Of a stretch of 49,098 bases of DNA, positions 1 to 8,311 are shown piece by piece. Source of the DNA: Lachnospiraceae bacterium (GTDB lineage: Bacteria > Bacillota > Clostridia > Lachnospirales > Lachnospiraceae); contig JAAUZZ010000001.1 in the NCBI GenBank assembly GCA_014804345.1, positions 97,111 to 146,208 on the forward strand. The letters run 5' to 3'. Made by a program: the position numbers and the translations under genes. Within the stretch, counting starts at the first letter, position 1, and the number at the start of each line of letters is the position of its first letter. The notes beneath the pieces were generated by a model, which searched no databases, was not told the DNA's origin, and saw only the letters and a program-made list of their open reading frames with translations.

Positions 1-1127
1 TCCGCAACAAGCTCCGCAACCTTCGGATTAAATGCCTCGGGCATGATATTGTCCTCATTTAACTCCTCCTCGGGAACAAGTCCCGCGATCGCGTTTGCGG
101 CGGCAAGCTTCATCTCTTCGGTAATCTGCGCAGCGCGTCCTTCGAGTGCGCCCTTAAAGATTCCCGGAAAAGCGACCACATTGTTTACCTGATTTGGGAA
201 ATCGCTTCTTCCCGTGCCGACAACCCTTGCACCGGCAGCTTTAGCCACGTCGGGCATAATTTCGGGCGTCGGGTTTGCCATAGCGAACAAAATAGAGTCG
301 GGCGCCATGGATTTTACCATATCGGCAGTTACAATATTCGGTGCGGAAACGCCCACAAAAATGTCCGCGCCTTTTAACGCGTCGGCAAGCGTGCCCGTTT
401 CGTTGTTGGGATTGGTGATCTTTGCCATTTTTTCCTGCATCCAGTTAAGCCCCTCTGTGGAGGTGGAAACAATACCCACCTTATCGCACATAATGACGTT
501 TTTAAAACCGTATGTGAGCAAAAGCTTTGTAATGGCAACGCCTGCGCTTCCTGCGCCGTTTACGACTACCTTGCAGTCTTCTTTTTGTTTTTTGACCACT
601 TTGAGTGCATTGATAATGCCCGCGAGCACGACAATCGCCGTACCGTGCTGATCATCGTGAAATACGGGAATGTCAAGGATTTCTTTTAAACGCTCCTCAA
701 TTTCAAAACAGCGCGGCGCGCTGATGTCTTCGAGATTGATGCCGCCGTAGGCAGGCGCAAGCCAAGTAACTGCTTTGATGATCTCCTCCGTATCCTGTGT
801 GTCAAGGCAGATGGGAACGGCATTCACACCGCCGAATTCCTTGAATAAAACAGCTTTTCCTTCCATGACGGGCATCGCCGCGTAAGGTCCGATATTGCCA
901 AGACCGAGAACCGCGCTTCCGTCGGAAACGACAGCCACTGTGTTTGCTTTCATCGTATATTGATAGGCGGCGTCTTTGTCCTCTGCAATGACCTTGCACG
1001 GCTCGGCAACGCCGGGCGTGTAGGCAAGCGAGAGCGCCTCTCTTGATTTTACAGGGGTTTTCGATACTGTTTCGATCTTTCCGTTCCATTCTTTGTGAAG
1101 TGCCAGAGCTTTTTCCTGAAGTGTCAT
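1..1127 (-). CDS. NAD(P)-dependent malic enzyme (3' end cut by window edge)
   Basis: Oxidative decarboxylation of malate to pyruvate in the cytoplasm, feeding pyruvate and reduced nucleotide to fermentation. Translating the minus strand from the ATG at 1127 gives a protein beginning MTLQEKALALHKEWNGK, with SREALSLAYTPGVAEPC near residue 30, VVSDGSAVLGLGNIGPYA (malate/NAD site of the short bacterial malic enzymes), FHDDQHGTAIV (metal-binding Asp pair) and the Rossmann motif VVNGAGSAGVAI. The start is supported by GAAAGGA seven bases upstream. About 375 codons are present and the last few are missing at the left edge. A start at 1143 in another frame would give nonsense and is a shadow. It is transcribed away from rho. 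The family is clear; cofactor preference (NAD or NADP) cannot be read from the sequence. Confidence 0.95.
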   Translation of the reverse strand, partial: MTLQEKALALHKEWNGKIETVSKTPVKSREALSLAYTPGVAEPCKVIAEDKDAAYQYTMKANTVAVVSDGSAVLGLGNIGPYAAMPVMEGKAVLFKEFGGVNAVPICLDTQDTEEIIKAVTWLAPAYGGINLEDISAPRCFEIEERLKEILDIPVFHDDQHGTAIVVLAGIINALKVVKKQKEDCKVVVNGAGSAGVAITKLLLTYGFKNVIMCDKVGIVSTSTEGLNWMQEKMAKITNPNNETGTLADALKGADIFVGVSAPNIVTADMVKSMAPDSILFAMANPTPEIMPDVAKAAGARVVGTGRSDFPNQVNNVVAFPGIFKGALEGRAAQITEEMKLAAANAIAGLVPEEELNEDNIMPEAFNPKVAELVA

Positions 1128-1175
1128 AGAATATTCCTTTCATTTGATATTTTTTAAGTTCTTCTCACACTATAT

Positions 1176-1204
1176 ACTGTATAATAATTTTTTGTGATTC
1201 GCAA
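1176..1204 (-). promoter_or_regulatory. Possible promoter of the malic enzyme gene
   Basis: On the minus strand TTGCGA (1204-1199), a 17-base spacer and TACAGT (1181-1176) lie about 50 bases before the malic enzyme start. The match to consensus is moderate and the surrounding DNA is very A+T rich, so other -10 choices exist. Confidence 0.35.
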
Positions 1205-1320
1205 TAAATTCTTCTTTCTATTTTTGAAAAGATGCGTTATAATGTCAGTGACATTAATTTCTATAAAGCATTTCGGAACAATTTTCCCATTGTTTTAAAT
1301 TGATATATTAGGAGGCATTC

Positions 1321-2706
1321 ATGAGAGAAAAATATGAATCACTTGGTCTGTCGGAGTTGCGTGAGATTGCGAAGGCGCGCGGACTCAAAGGAATCAGTAC
1401 GTTGAAAAAAGCGGAATTGGTTGAGCGCATGCTGGAGGAGGATGACAAAGACAAGGCGGACGGAAAGGATATTGAGCCAAAGCCTGTGTTAAAGGGGATG
1501 CGTGACAGCAGACATGAAAGACCGCAGCAGCCTCAGGCAGACGGCGATAAACCACAGGAGGGCTATCCCACGGAGCTTGACAGCGGAATGACCGCAAAGG
1601 GAATTTTGGAGGTCATGGCGGACGGATTCGGATTTATCAGAAGTGATAATTTTCTTCCGGGAGAGAATGACGTGTATGTGGCGCCAAGCCAAATACGCCG
1701 ATTTAATCTGCGCACGGGCGATATCATAGAGGGAAATACCCGCATTAAGACGATGAACGAAAAATTCAGCGCGCTTTTATATTTGAAAAAAATCAACGGT
1801 TATCCGCCCGAAATTGCGGCAAGAAGACGTAATTTTGAGGATATGACGCCGATTTTCCCCAATGAGCGGATACGGCTTGAAACCGCGCAGTCCAGCGTGG
1901 CAATGCGTATTATGGACCTGATGAGTCCTGTTGGAAAAGGACAGCGTGGTATGATCGTATCACCGCCCAAGGCAGGTAAAACTACCTTATTAAAGGAAGC
2001 AGCGAAATCGATTTTGTCCAATGTGCCCGACATGCACATGATCATTCTGTTGATTGATGAGCGTCCGGAGGAAGTGACGGATATCAAAGAGGCAATACAG
2101 GGACCGAATGTGGAGGTCATTTATTCAACCTTCGACGAGCTTCCCGAGCATCACAAGCGCGTGTCGGAAATGGTAATCGAACGTGCAAAGCGTCTTGTGG
2201 AGCACAAAAAAGATGTGTGTATCCTGCTTGACAGCATCACACGCCTTACGCGTGCTTACAACCTCACGGTTCCGCCCAGTGGACGTACGCTTTCGGGCGG
2301 TCTTGATCCGGCGGCGCTCCATATGCCGAAACGGTTTTTCGGCGCGGCAAGAAATATGCGTGAGGGCGGAAGCCTTACAATCCTTGCGACGGCACTTGTC
2401 GATACTGGCTCCAAGATGGACGATGTGGTGTACGAGGAATTTAAGGGAACGGGCAACATGGAGATGGCGCTTGACAGAAAGCTTTCCGAAAAGAGAGTCT
2501 TTCCGGCAATCGATATCCCGAAATCGGGAACAAGGCGTGAGGACCTGCTTTTGGATGCAGACGAGCTCGAGGCGATCAACATTATGCGCAAGGCGTTAAA
2601 CGGTTTGAAATCTGAGGAAGCGGTTGACAAGATTCTGGATCTTTTTACACAGGCAAAGAACAATCGGGAAGTTGTCAACAAAGTTAAAAGTATGCGAATA
2701 ATTTAA
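1321..2706 (+). CDS. rho: Transcription termination factor Rho
   Basis: Hexameric RNA-dependent ATPase that terminates untranslated transcripts. The 461-residue protein has an N-terminal Rho_N helix domain (about residues 5-40), a charged linker (40-85), the cold-shock-like RNA-binding domain with DGFGFIRS at 101-108, and the ATPase core with the P-loop PPKAGKTT at 215-222. Further motifs are LLIDERPEEVT, the Walker B-type LLDSITRLTRAYN and the R-loop region near RTLSGGLD. The start has GGAGG seven bases upstream. A TATAAT at 1238-1243 may be its -10 element but has no good -35. Length is normal; the linker is Gln/Lys/Asp-rich and longer than in E. coli Rho, as is common in clostridia. It ends in a hairpin terminator and is not co-transcribed with rpmE, although rho-rpmE adjacency is frequent in Firmicutes. 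Confidence 0.98.
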   Translation: MREKYESLGLSELREIAKARGLKGISTLKKAELVERMLEEDDKDKADGKDIEPKPVLKGMRDSRHERPQQPQADGDKPQEGYPTELDSGMTAKGILEVMADGFGFIRSDNFLPGENDVYVAPSQIRRFNLRTGDIIEGNTRIKTMNEKFSALLYLKKINGYPPEIAARRRNFEDMTPIFPNERIRLETAQSSVAMRIMDLMSPVGKGQRGMIVSPPKAGKTTLLKEAAKSILSNVPDMHMIILLIDERPEEVTDIKEAIQGPNVEVIYSTFDELPEHHKRVSEMVIERAKRLVEHKKDVCILLDSITRLTRAYNLTVPPSGRTLSGGLDPAALHMPKRFFGAARNMREGGSLTILATALVDTGSKMDDVVYEEFKGTGNMEMALDRKLSEKRVFPAIDIPKSGTRREDLLLDADELEAINIMRKALNGLKSEEAVDKILDLFTQAKNNREVVNKVKSMRII

Positions 2707-2758
2707 CATAAAAAGTTGCAAAGTGCATTATGAAGAAACGGAGTAACAGTTCAGCCTA

Positions 2759-2793
2759 GGAATTTGCACTACGCTGCAAATTCCGTAAAAAAA
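2759..2793 (+). terminator. Intrinsic terminator after rho
   Basis: A perfect 10-bp stem, GGAATTTGCA (2759-2768) with TGCAAATTCC (2775-2784), six-base loop, is followed by GTAAAAAAA. The A run rather than a T run makes it weaker on the plus strand; the stem itself is unambiguous. Confidence 0.6.
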
Positions 2794-2818
2794 CGAACAG
2801 GAAAATTAAAAAAAGCGC

Positions 2819-2847
2819 TTGCACATATGAAAAACGTATGATACAAT
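2819..2847 (+). promoter_or_regulatory. Promoter of rpmE
   Basis: TTGCAC (2819-2824), a 17-base spacer and an extended -10 TGATACAAT (TACAAT at 2842-2847) precede rpmE. It shows rpmE can be transcribed independently of rho. Confidence 0.8.
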
Positions 2848-2913
2848 GATTAAGCTTGTTTATAGCATTAAATTTTTGTAAATGAATATTTTAGTTATAG
2901 AGAGGTGAAAAAG

Positions 2914-3120
2914 ATGAGAGAGGGAATACATCCGAATTATCATCAGGCAACGGTTACCTGCAACTGCGGAAATACATTCGTGACAGGTTCGACAAAGCCT
3001 GAAATCCACGTGGAAATTTGTTCAAAATGCCACCCCTTCTACACGGGACAGCAGAAATCTGCTGCGGCTCGCGGACGTATTGAGAGATTTAACAAAAAGT
3101 ACGGCGTAGAAAGCAAATAA
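2914..3120 (+). CDS. rpmE: 50S ribosomal protein L31, zinc-binding form
   Basis: Small protein of the large ribosomal subunit, bridging to the 30S head. The 68-residue product begins [19 protein letters not shown] and has four cysteines at C16, C18, C36 and C39 (CNC and CSKC), the zinc-binding set of the C+ type L31, followed by HPFYTG and a basic C-terminus. The ATG at 2914 is preferred to the GTG at 2905 because GAGAGGTG (2900-2907) is then correctly spaced as ribosome binding site. It has its own promoter and a strong terminator, so it is a single-gene unit. The C+ form is expected under zinc-replete conditions; no zinc-free paralogue lies in this window. Confidence 0.97.
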   Translation: MREGIHPNYHQATVTCNCGNTFVTGSTKPEIHVEICSKCHPFYTGQQKSAAARGRIERFNKKYGVESK

Positions 3121-3127
3121 GAAGCGG

Positions 3128-3164
3128 AAAAAGGTTGAGGTAAGCATTTATCTCAACCCTTTTT
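3128..3164 (+). terminator. Intrinsic terminator after rpmE
   Basis: AAAAGGTTGAG (3129-3139) pairs with CTCAACCCTTTT (3152-3163) across a 12-base loop and runs directly into a T tract. It ends about 35 bases before the next gene. Confidence 0.85.
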
Positions 3165-3203
3165 GTATCCAACTTTTGCATGTAACAAAAGGAGCGTATG
3201 GAG

Positions 3204-4169
3204 ATGGCGAAAAAGAGTAAAACGCACTATTCGGGAATCGGCGGTCAGGCAGTTTTAGAGGGCGTTATGATGAAGAATGGCGACAAGTATGCTGTTGCCG
3301 TGAGAAAGCCCGATGGTGAAATCGATATACAGGTCGAGGAGTACAAAGGAATCTGCGCAGATAAAAAAATCACAAAAATTCCGTTTATCAGAGGAATCTT
3401 TTCGTTTCTCGATTCCCTTGTGCTCGGCATGAAGGTGACGATGCATTCGGCTTCCTTTTATGAGGAGGACGGCGAGGAGCCCGAAAAGAAGATTGGAAAC
3501 AAATCGGACGATATTATGATGGGGATCACGGTAGCGGTTTCTGTAATCATTGCAGTGGCGCTCTTTATGGTGCTTCCTTTTCTGTTATCGGATCTGCTCG
3601 GAAAAGTGGTCAGAAACGCAAGCCTGATCGCGATTTTTGAGGGACTGATCCGGATTCTGATCTTTGTAGGATATATCGCGGGTATCTCGCTTATGGAGGA
3701 TATCAAGCGTTTGTATAGGTATCACGGTGCGGAGCATAAGTGCATCAACTGCATCGAGAGAGGCAGACCGTTAAACGTAAAGAATGTGATGCGCAGTTCC
3801 AGACAGCATAAACGCTGCGGTACAAGCTTTCTTCTTTTTGTTGTGCTTGTCAGCGTTATTGTGTTTTTCTTTATCCGAGTTGACAATATCGCGCTCAAAA
3901 TCGTGATTCGGCTTTTGCTGGTACCCGTGATCGCGGGAATCTCCTATGAGTTAATCCGGCTTGCGGGAAGAAGCAACAATGTATTGGTACAAGTGATATC
4001 GAGACCGGGTCTCTGGCTGCAAAAGCTTACGACCAAGGAGCCCGACGAGGATATGGTCAAGGTTGCGATTGCGTCTGTGGAGTCTGTGTTTGATTGGAAA
4101 GCATATCTCAGGGAAGAGTTCGGATATACGGACGAGAATTTGCCGGAAACGGAAGAAGCAGAGCCATGA
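3204..4169 (+). CDS. DUF1385 family membrane protein (YqhQ-like)
   Basis: Function unknown; a conserved Firmicute membrane protein very often found beside prmC and prfA. The protein (about 321 residues) starts with the family signature GIGGQAVLEGVMMK, has hydrophobic segments at roughly residues 105-130, 140-165, 205-230 and 235-255, and carries the conserved YRYHGAEHKCI and CGTSF motifs, whose His/Cys residues could bind metal. Two in-frame ATGs exist, 3198 and 3204; GGAG at 3191-3194 is nine bases from the second and only three from the first, so 3204 is chosen. Its stop overlaps the prmC start (ATGA), which implies translational coupling. The call of family is secure, the role is not known. 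Confidence 0.92.
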   Translation: MAKKSKTHYSGIGGQAVLEGVMMKNGDKYAVAVRKPDGEIDIQVEEYKGICADKKITKIPFIRGIFSFLDSLVLGMKVTMHSASFYEEDGEEPEKKIGNKSDDIMMGITVAVSVIIAVALFMVLPFLLSDLLGKVVRNASLIAIFEGLIRILIFVGYIAGISLMEDIKRLYRYHGAEHKCINCIERGRPLNVKNVMRSSRQHKRCGTSFLLFVVLVSVIVFFFIRVDNIALKIVIRLLLVPVIAGISYELIRLAGRSNNVLVQVISRPGLWLQKLTTKEPDEDMVKVAIASVESVFDWKAYLREEFGYTDENLPETEEAEP

Positions 4170-5038
4170 CCTACAGGGAATTATACGACTATGGCGCCGA
4201 GGAACTGAAAAAAGCCGATATCGCAGAGGCGGCCCTGGACGCAAGACTGCTGCTTGAGTATATTTGCCACACGGACAGAAATGCGCTTTTGATTCATGGA
4301 GAGAGTGAGCGCAGTCCGCTGGAGGAAGAATTTTATAAGAGGACGATCGAACAGCGCAGTACGCACATTCCGTTGCAGCATATCACGGGAGAACAGGAAT
4401 TTATGGGATTGTCGTTTCGCGTCAACGAGCATACGCTCATTCCAAGACAGGACACGGAGATCCTTGTCGAGGAGGCGATGCGCCATATGGGTGACGGTAT
4501 GCGGATTCTAGATTTGTGTACGGGTTCAGGCTGTATCATTTTAAGTCTGTTAAAATACAGCAACGAGTGCGAGGGGAATGGCATTGATATCTCAAAGGAC
4601 GCGCTTTTGATAGCGGAGGAGAACGCAAAAAGGCTCGGGGTAAGCGCCGCTTTTCTTGAGGGAGACTTGTTTGAGCCACTGGAAAGCTTTGTGTCGGATA
4701 AGACACATGATCGGTTGTTTGATATCGTCATATCCAATCCGCCGTACATCGCAAGCAGCGTGATTCCGACATTGATGCCCGAGGTAAAAGACCATGAGCC
4801 GTTACTTGCGCTTGACGGTAAGGCGGACGGACTTTATTTTTATCGGGAAATTATCAAAAAAGCTCCTTTGTATATGAGAAAGGGAGCGATGATTTTTTTT
4901 GAGATCGGGTACGATCAGGCAGATGCCGTCAGCGTTCTGTTGCGGGAGAACGGCTTTGGCGAAATAGAGGTTATCAAGGACTATGCGGGGTTAGACCGCG
5001 TAGTAAAAGCGAATTTGGAGGGTTTTAAAAATGTTTGA
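4166..5038 (+). CDS. prmC: Peptide chain release factor N5-glutamine methyltransferase
   Basis: Uses S-adenosylmethionine to methylate the glutamine of the GGQ motif of release factors, raising termination efficiency. The 290-residue protein has an N-terminal helical recognition domain (1-90) and a class I methyltransferase fold with motif [16 protein letters not shown] and the catalytic NPPY at 191-194, which binds the target Gln. The start at 4166 is chosen because the sequence from here ([17 protein letters not shown]) aligns with normal PrmC N-termini and because ATGA overlaps the upstream stop; in-frame extension further upstream would run through the DUF1385 gene. Its 3' end overlaps prfA by 8 bases, so enzyme and substrate are co-expressed. 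Confidence 0.96.
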   Translation: MTYRELYDYGAEELKKADIAEAALDARLLLEYICHTDRNALLIHGESERSPLEEEFYKRTIEQRSTHIPLQHITGEQEFMGLSFRVNEHTLIPRQDTEILVEEAMRHMGDGMRILDLCTGSGCIILSLLKYSNECEGNGIDISKDALLIAEENAKRLGVSAAFLEGDLFEPLESFVSDKTHDRLFDIVISNPPYIASSVIPTLMPEVKDHEPLLALDGKADGLYFYREIIKKAPLYMRKGAMIFFEIGYDQADAVSVLLRENGFGEIEVIKDYAGLDRVVKANLEGFKNV

Positions 5039-6113
5039 TAAATTGGAGGATTTACTGCACCGTTTCGAGGAAATTTTAAACGAGCTAAATGAGCCGACGG
5101 TGGCGGAAAATCAGGCGCGTTTTCGGGCGTTGATGAAAGAGCAGAGCGATTTGACGCCAATCGTGGAGGCGTATAAGGAATATAAAAAATGTAACGAAAC
5201 GGTTGCGGATTCGCTCTCGCTGCTCGATTCGGAGAGCGATGAGGAGATGCGTGAGATGCTCAAAGAGGAGCTGAACGAGGCGAAAAAACGCATTGAGGAA
5301 CTGGAAACGGAGCTGAAGGTGCTGCTTTTGCCAAAGGACCCAAATGACGAGAAGAATGTTATTGTCGAAATTAGAGCGGGCGCGGGCGGAGATGAGGCTG
5401 CGCTTTTTGCGGCAGAAATATATCGAATGTACGTTCATTACGCTGAGGGAAGGCGTTGGAAAGTCGAATTGCTTAATGTTGACGAGATTGGTATCGGCGG
5501 CATGAAAGAGGTGCAGTTTGTCATTACCGGACAGGGCGCTTATTCGCGTATGAAGTACGAGAGCGGCGTGCATCGTGTACAGCGCGTGCCCGAAACGGAG
5601 AGTGGCGGACGAATCCACACTTCGACCATCAGTGTGGCGGTAATGCCCGAGGTTGACGAAGATATCGACATTGTGATTGACGAGAAGGATATCCGTGTCG
5701 ACGTGATGCGTGCGTCGGGAAACGGTGGTCAGTGCGTCAACACGACGGATTCGGCGGTGCGTCTGACTCACTATCCTACAGGCATTGTTGTGTACAGCCA
5801 GACGGAAAAATCGCAGCTTCAAAATAAAGCGAAGGCGTTTGCGCTGTTAAAGTCAAAGCTCTATGATATGGAGCAGCAGCAGCGTCACGACGCAGAAGCG
5901 GAACTTCGAAGAAGCCAGATCGGTACGGGAGATCGTTCGGAAAAGATCAGAACTTACAATTTCCCACAGGGACGCGTCACAGATCACCGCATTAATCTGA
6001 CACTCTACAAGCTTGACAAGATCATGAACGGTGATATCGACGAGATTTTGGACGCATGTATTTCCGCGGATCAGGCGGCGAAACTGGTGCGCATGAACGG
6101 AGAAAACGTGTAA
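5031..6113 (+). CDS. prfA: Peptide chain release factor 1
   Basis: Recognises UAA and UAG in the ribosomal A site and triggers peptide release. The 360-residue protein has the N-terminal helical domain, the codon-recognising tripeptide P-E-T at 187-189 ([10 protein letters not shown], the Firmicute variant of PxT), and the catalytic GGQ at 232-234 in [20 protein letters not shown] is the site methylated by the product of the overlapping prmC. An intact RF1 fits use of UAG stops here, for example at the ends of aspS and gatA. Normal length, no anomalies. A weak stem and T run downstream probably end the DUF1385-prmC-prfA unit. Confidence 0.98.
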   Translation: MFDKLEDLLHRFEEILNELNEPTVAENQARFRALMKEQSDLTPIVEAYKEYKKCNETVADSLSLLDSESDEEMREMLKEELNEAKKRIEELETELKVLLLPKDPNDEKNVIVEIRAGAGGDEAALFAAEIYRMYVHYAEGRRWKVELLNVDEIGIGGMKEVQFVITGQGAYSRMKYESGVHRVQRVPETESGGRIHTSTISVAVMPEVDEDIDIVIDEKDIRVDVMRASGNGGQCVNTTDSAVRLTHYPTGIVVYSQTEKSQLQNKAKAFALLKSKLYDMEQQQRHDAEAELRRSQIGTGDRSEKIRTYNFPQGRVTDHRINLTLYKLDKIMNGDIDEILDACISADQAAKLVRMNGENV

Positions 6114-6121
6114 AAAACGAT

Positions 6122-6153
6122 AAAAAGTTGCACAATTTTCAACTTTGTTTTTT
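6122..6153 (+). terminator. Weak intrinsic terminator after prfA
   Basis: AAAGTTG (6124-6130) pairs with CAACTTT (6140-6146) over a 9-base loop, followed by GTTTTTTG. The stem is short and A+T rich, so efficiency is uncertain. Confidence 0.55.
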
Positions 6154-6204
6154 GTAAAAACAACATATTTTTTTTGAAAAATTTAGAATATTTTGTTTCT
6201 CCTA

Positions 6205-6234
6205 TTGAAAAGGTGTATTATTTTAAAGTATAAT
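6205..6234 (+). promoter_or_regulatory. Promoter of the chemoreceptor gene
   Basis: TTGAAA (6205-6210), an 18-base spacer and TATAAT (6229-6234) lie 43 bases before the start codon. It is a vegetative-type promoter; no sigma-28 (flagellar) signature was seen. Confidence 0.75.
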
Positions 6235-6277
6235 GTAACTAATATACTGCTAAAATAAGATAAAAGGAGAAATACTT

Positions 6278-7843
6278 ATGAAATTGAAACAGAAATTACT
6301 AATGTTAGTTATTCTTCCCCTTGTAATTATTGGTTTGGGCGTTGCTTTGTTATCGTCGTATCTGGCGAGAGAGGCTATGGTGCAGAACATGGAAACGCAG
6401 TTAGCGGTTGCATGCGAGGGGTATAGTGGAGATGTAAATGCTTTTAAGGAGCAGGATATTGACATTACCGTATTCGTGGGTGATACACGTGCAGTCAGCT
6501 CCATTGAAGGCGTTGTCGGAACAAAGGCATCCGACGAAGTAATTAAACAGACATTGCAAAATAAACAAGTTTATTTCAGTGATAATGCAAATGTAAACGG
6601 TCAGCCGTATTACGGATATTATATTCCGACAGAGGGCGGTATGCTCTTTGCGGGAAAACCGCAGGCGGAGGTTCAGCAAAACATAAACGGACTTATGAAA
6701 GCTATTTTTATCTTTGCTTTGATAGCAGTTTTGATAGCGGGAGTTGTGGCGTTTTTCATTTCCGGTCAGATTGCGAAGCTGATCATCAATGTAAGTAAGA
6801 CGGTTCATTCCGTAGCGGAGGGCGATCTTACTTGTGAAGTCGAGGATGTTAAGGGCAGGGACGAAGTGATTGCCATGAACAATTCCGTAAAGGCGATGAT
6901 CGGCAATCTGCGAGATGTGCTTTCCAAGACGTTAGATGTCAGTCAGGATGTTTTAAATTCTTCGGAGGATTTGCGCGATACGTCGACTTCGACGCTTCAT
7001 GCCTGTGAAGAGATTGCAAAAGCGATTGAAGACGTTGCGCAGAACAATACAAGCCAGGCGGGAATCGCATCGGATATCACGGCGGGAATCGGTGTCATGC
7101 AGGAGAAGACATCTGATATTGTGGCCAGTGTCAGCAGCATTGAGGACTGCGCCGCAAGTCTGATTGAGAACTGCAATGATATGCGCGTAAAAATTACGGC
7201 AACACAGCAAAACAGCAGTATGATGTCCGAGAGTGTTATCAGCATCAAAGATAAGATTGATGAAACCAATAAGGTTATTGCAAAGATGTCTGAAATTCTT
7301 GCAGGCATTGAGGATATCGCGTCACAGACAAAGCTGTTGTCGTTAAATGCTTCCATAGAGGCTGCAAGAGCGGGCGAATTCGGAAAAGGCTTCAGCGTGG
7401 TTGCCGACAATATTCGTACATTGTCTGAGAATACAGGTTCCGAGCTTGTCAGCATTAAGGAAATCATTTCCAATATTGTAAGCGACTTTAAGGAGTGTGC
7501 GGACAGTATTGATATCGCTGTCAAGAACAATGAGGAAAGCTCAAAGAGTATTTCAGAGGTTATCAGTTCCTTTGAAGCAGTTGACAGTGCGATTCAGGAT
7601 ACAACGCATCAGGTAGATCTTATCAGTGCGGCAGTCGGAGAAACAAATGAGCAGTTGTCAAGCCTGTCCGGCGACATTATGACGCTGGGTGAGGTATCCG
7701 AGAGCAATGCGGCAGCAAGCCAGCAGGTGAATGCATCGGTTGAGGAACTTACGGCTCTGATGGGCACGGTTGATGACAATACAACGACACTTGCGCATGA
7801 GGCGGATACGCTGAAAGAAGCGCTTGCGATCTTTAAATTATAG
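6278..7843 (+). CDS. Methyl-accepting chemotaxis protein with a small extracellular sensor
   Basis: Transmembrane chemoreceptor that would signal to CheA/CheW. The 521 residues show TM1 at about 8-28, a short extracellular region of about 110 residues (30-140) that could be a single Cache-like domain (VNGQPYYGYYIPTEGG resembles the end of such a domain), TM2 at 141-162, a HAMP linker to about 215, then a helical signalling domain. The highly conserved hairpin tip is recognisable at EDIASQTKLLSLNASIEAA and RAGEFGKGFSVVA. There is no C-terminal pentapeptide for CheR binding. GGAG lies upstream at normal spacing. No chemotaxis or flagellar operon lies nearby, so it is an orphan receptor gene; the ligand is not predictable. 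Confidence 0.95.
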   Translation: MKLKQKLLMLVILPLVIIGLGVALLSSYLAREAMVQNMETQLAVACEGYSGDVNAFKEQDIDITVFVGDTRAVSSIEGVVGTKASDEVIKQTLQNKQVYFSDNANVNGQPYYGYYIPTEGGMLFAGKPQAEVQQNINGLMKAIFIFALIAVLIAGVVAFFISGQIAKLIINVSKTVHSVAEGDLTCEVEDVKGRDEVIAMNNSVKAMIGNLRDVLSKTLDVSQDVLNSSEDLRDTSTSTLHACEEIAKAIEDVAQNNTSQAGIASDITAGIGVMQEKTSDIVASVSSIEDCAASLIENCNDMRVKITATQQNSSMMSESVISIKDKIDETNKVIAKMSEILAGIEDIASQTKLLSLNASIEAARAGEFGKGFSVVADNIRTLSENTGSELVSIKEIISNIVSDFKECADSIDIAVKNNEESSKSISEVISSFEAVDSAIQDTTHQVDLISAAVGETNEQLSSLSGDIMTLGEVSESNAAASQQVNASVEELTALMGTVDDNTTTLAHEADTLKEALAIFKL

Positions 7844-7995
7844 GAAACAGCTTTAGTCGTTTCCGTTTGCGCCGTCCGTATGCTGCGAATGCAGCTGATT
7901 TCCCTATATGGACGTGTGCATTCATATATAGTAAACGGAAATTACTGGAACGGAGTGAACAGTAACAAACGGAAAAAGTTTTCCGTTTACTATGT
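7843..7995. repeat. Nested inverted repeats after the chemoreceptor gene
   Basis: Several palindromes are packed together. GGAAAC (7843-7848) pairs with GTTTCC (7859-7864). GCTGC and GCAGC flank GAAT near 7882-7895, inside CGTCC/GGACG arms (about 7873 and 7910). A 14-bp arm ATAGTAAACGGAAA (7928-7941) matches TTTCCGTTTACTAT (7980-7993) and encloses TTACTG (7942-7947)/CAGTAA (7960-7965). A competing 10-bp hairpin, AAACGGAAAA (7967-7976) with TTTTCCGTTT (7979-7988), uses the same right arm. It may end the upstream transcript, but there is no T run. Confidence 0.65.
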
Positions 7996-8004
7996 AAAAA
8001 ATGC

Positions 8005-8033
8005 TTGAAAGTGTCCGTTTTGTATGCTATCAT
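8005..8033 (+). promoter_or_regulatory. Promoter of the aspS-gatCAB operon
   Basis: TTGAAA (8005-8010), exactly 17 bases, then TATCAT (8028-8033) with TG one base before it (extended -10). A start near 8040 leaves a leader of about 270 bases before aspS. Confidence 0.75.
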
Positions 8034-8039
8034 ATATGA

Positions 8040-8300
8040 AGTTATAAAAACAGGAATTTCATAATATCATTTACAGAAATGAAAAGGACAACGGTGTCAC
8101 AGGTATATAGATGTTTTTTGTGATGCATTTGTCAATAAAGAAGCTTATCCGTCCCGGGGTACATCTGTATTCCGGGACGTTCCTTGTCCGATAAAACGGC
8201 GCATATGTGCGTTGGGTTTGAGGAGGAAAGGTTGAAAATTAAAATTTTCAACCGGCAAGTTTGTGCTAGAAAGCTCAAACTTGCAGACTTTGAAAGGAGT
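8040..8300 (+). ncRNA. Candidate structured leader of aspS (class unknown)
   Basis: Paired segments that can be read by eye: a closing helix GGACAA (8086-8091) with TTGTCC (8184-8189), extendable by GG/CC past a bulged C; hairpin 1 GTCAC (8096-8100) with GTGAT (8120-8124); hairpin 2 CGTCCCGG (8150-8157) with CCGGGACG (8172-8179). The loop of hairpin 1 holds ATATAGATGT (8105-8114) and the loop of hairpin 2 holds ACATCTGTAT (8161-8170), complementary over 10 bases with one G-U. Further on come GGTTGAAAAT/ATTTTCAACC (8230-8253) and GCAAGTTTG/CAAACTTGC (8255-8284), just before the ribosome binding site at 8293. No T-box consensus (TGGNACCGCG) is visible. An RNA role is inferred. Confidence 0.5.
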
Positions 8301-8311
8301 ATGGTGACGAA

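Noticed and set aside
802-1143. Open frame of 113 codons on the minus strand
   Set aside because: It starts with the ribosome binding region of the malic enzyme and runs in a shadow frame; the translation is not protein-like.
8040-8300. T-box riboswitch in front of aspS
   Set aside because: The CGTCCCGG/CCGGGACG hairpin resembles a T-box terminator arm, but no T run follows it, and neither the TGGNACCGCG antiterminator sequence nor an AGAGA-type stem I bulge is visible.
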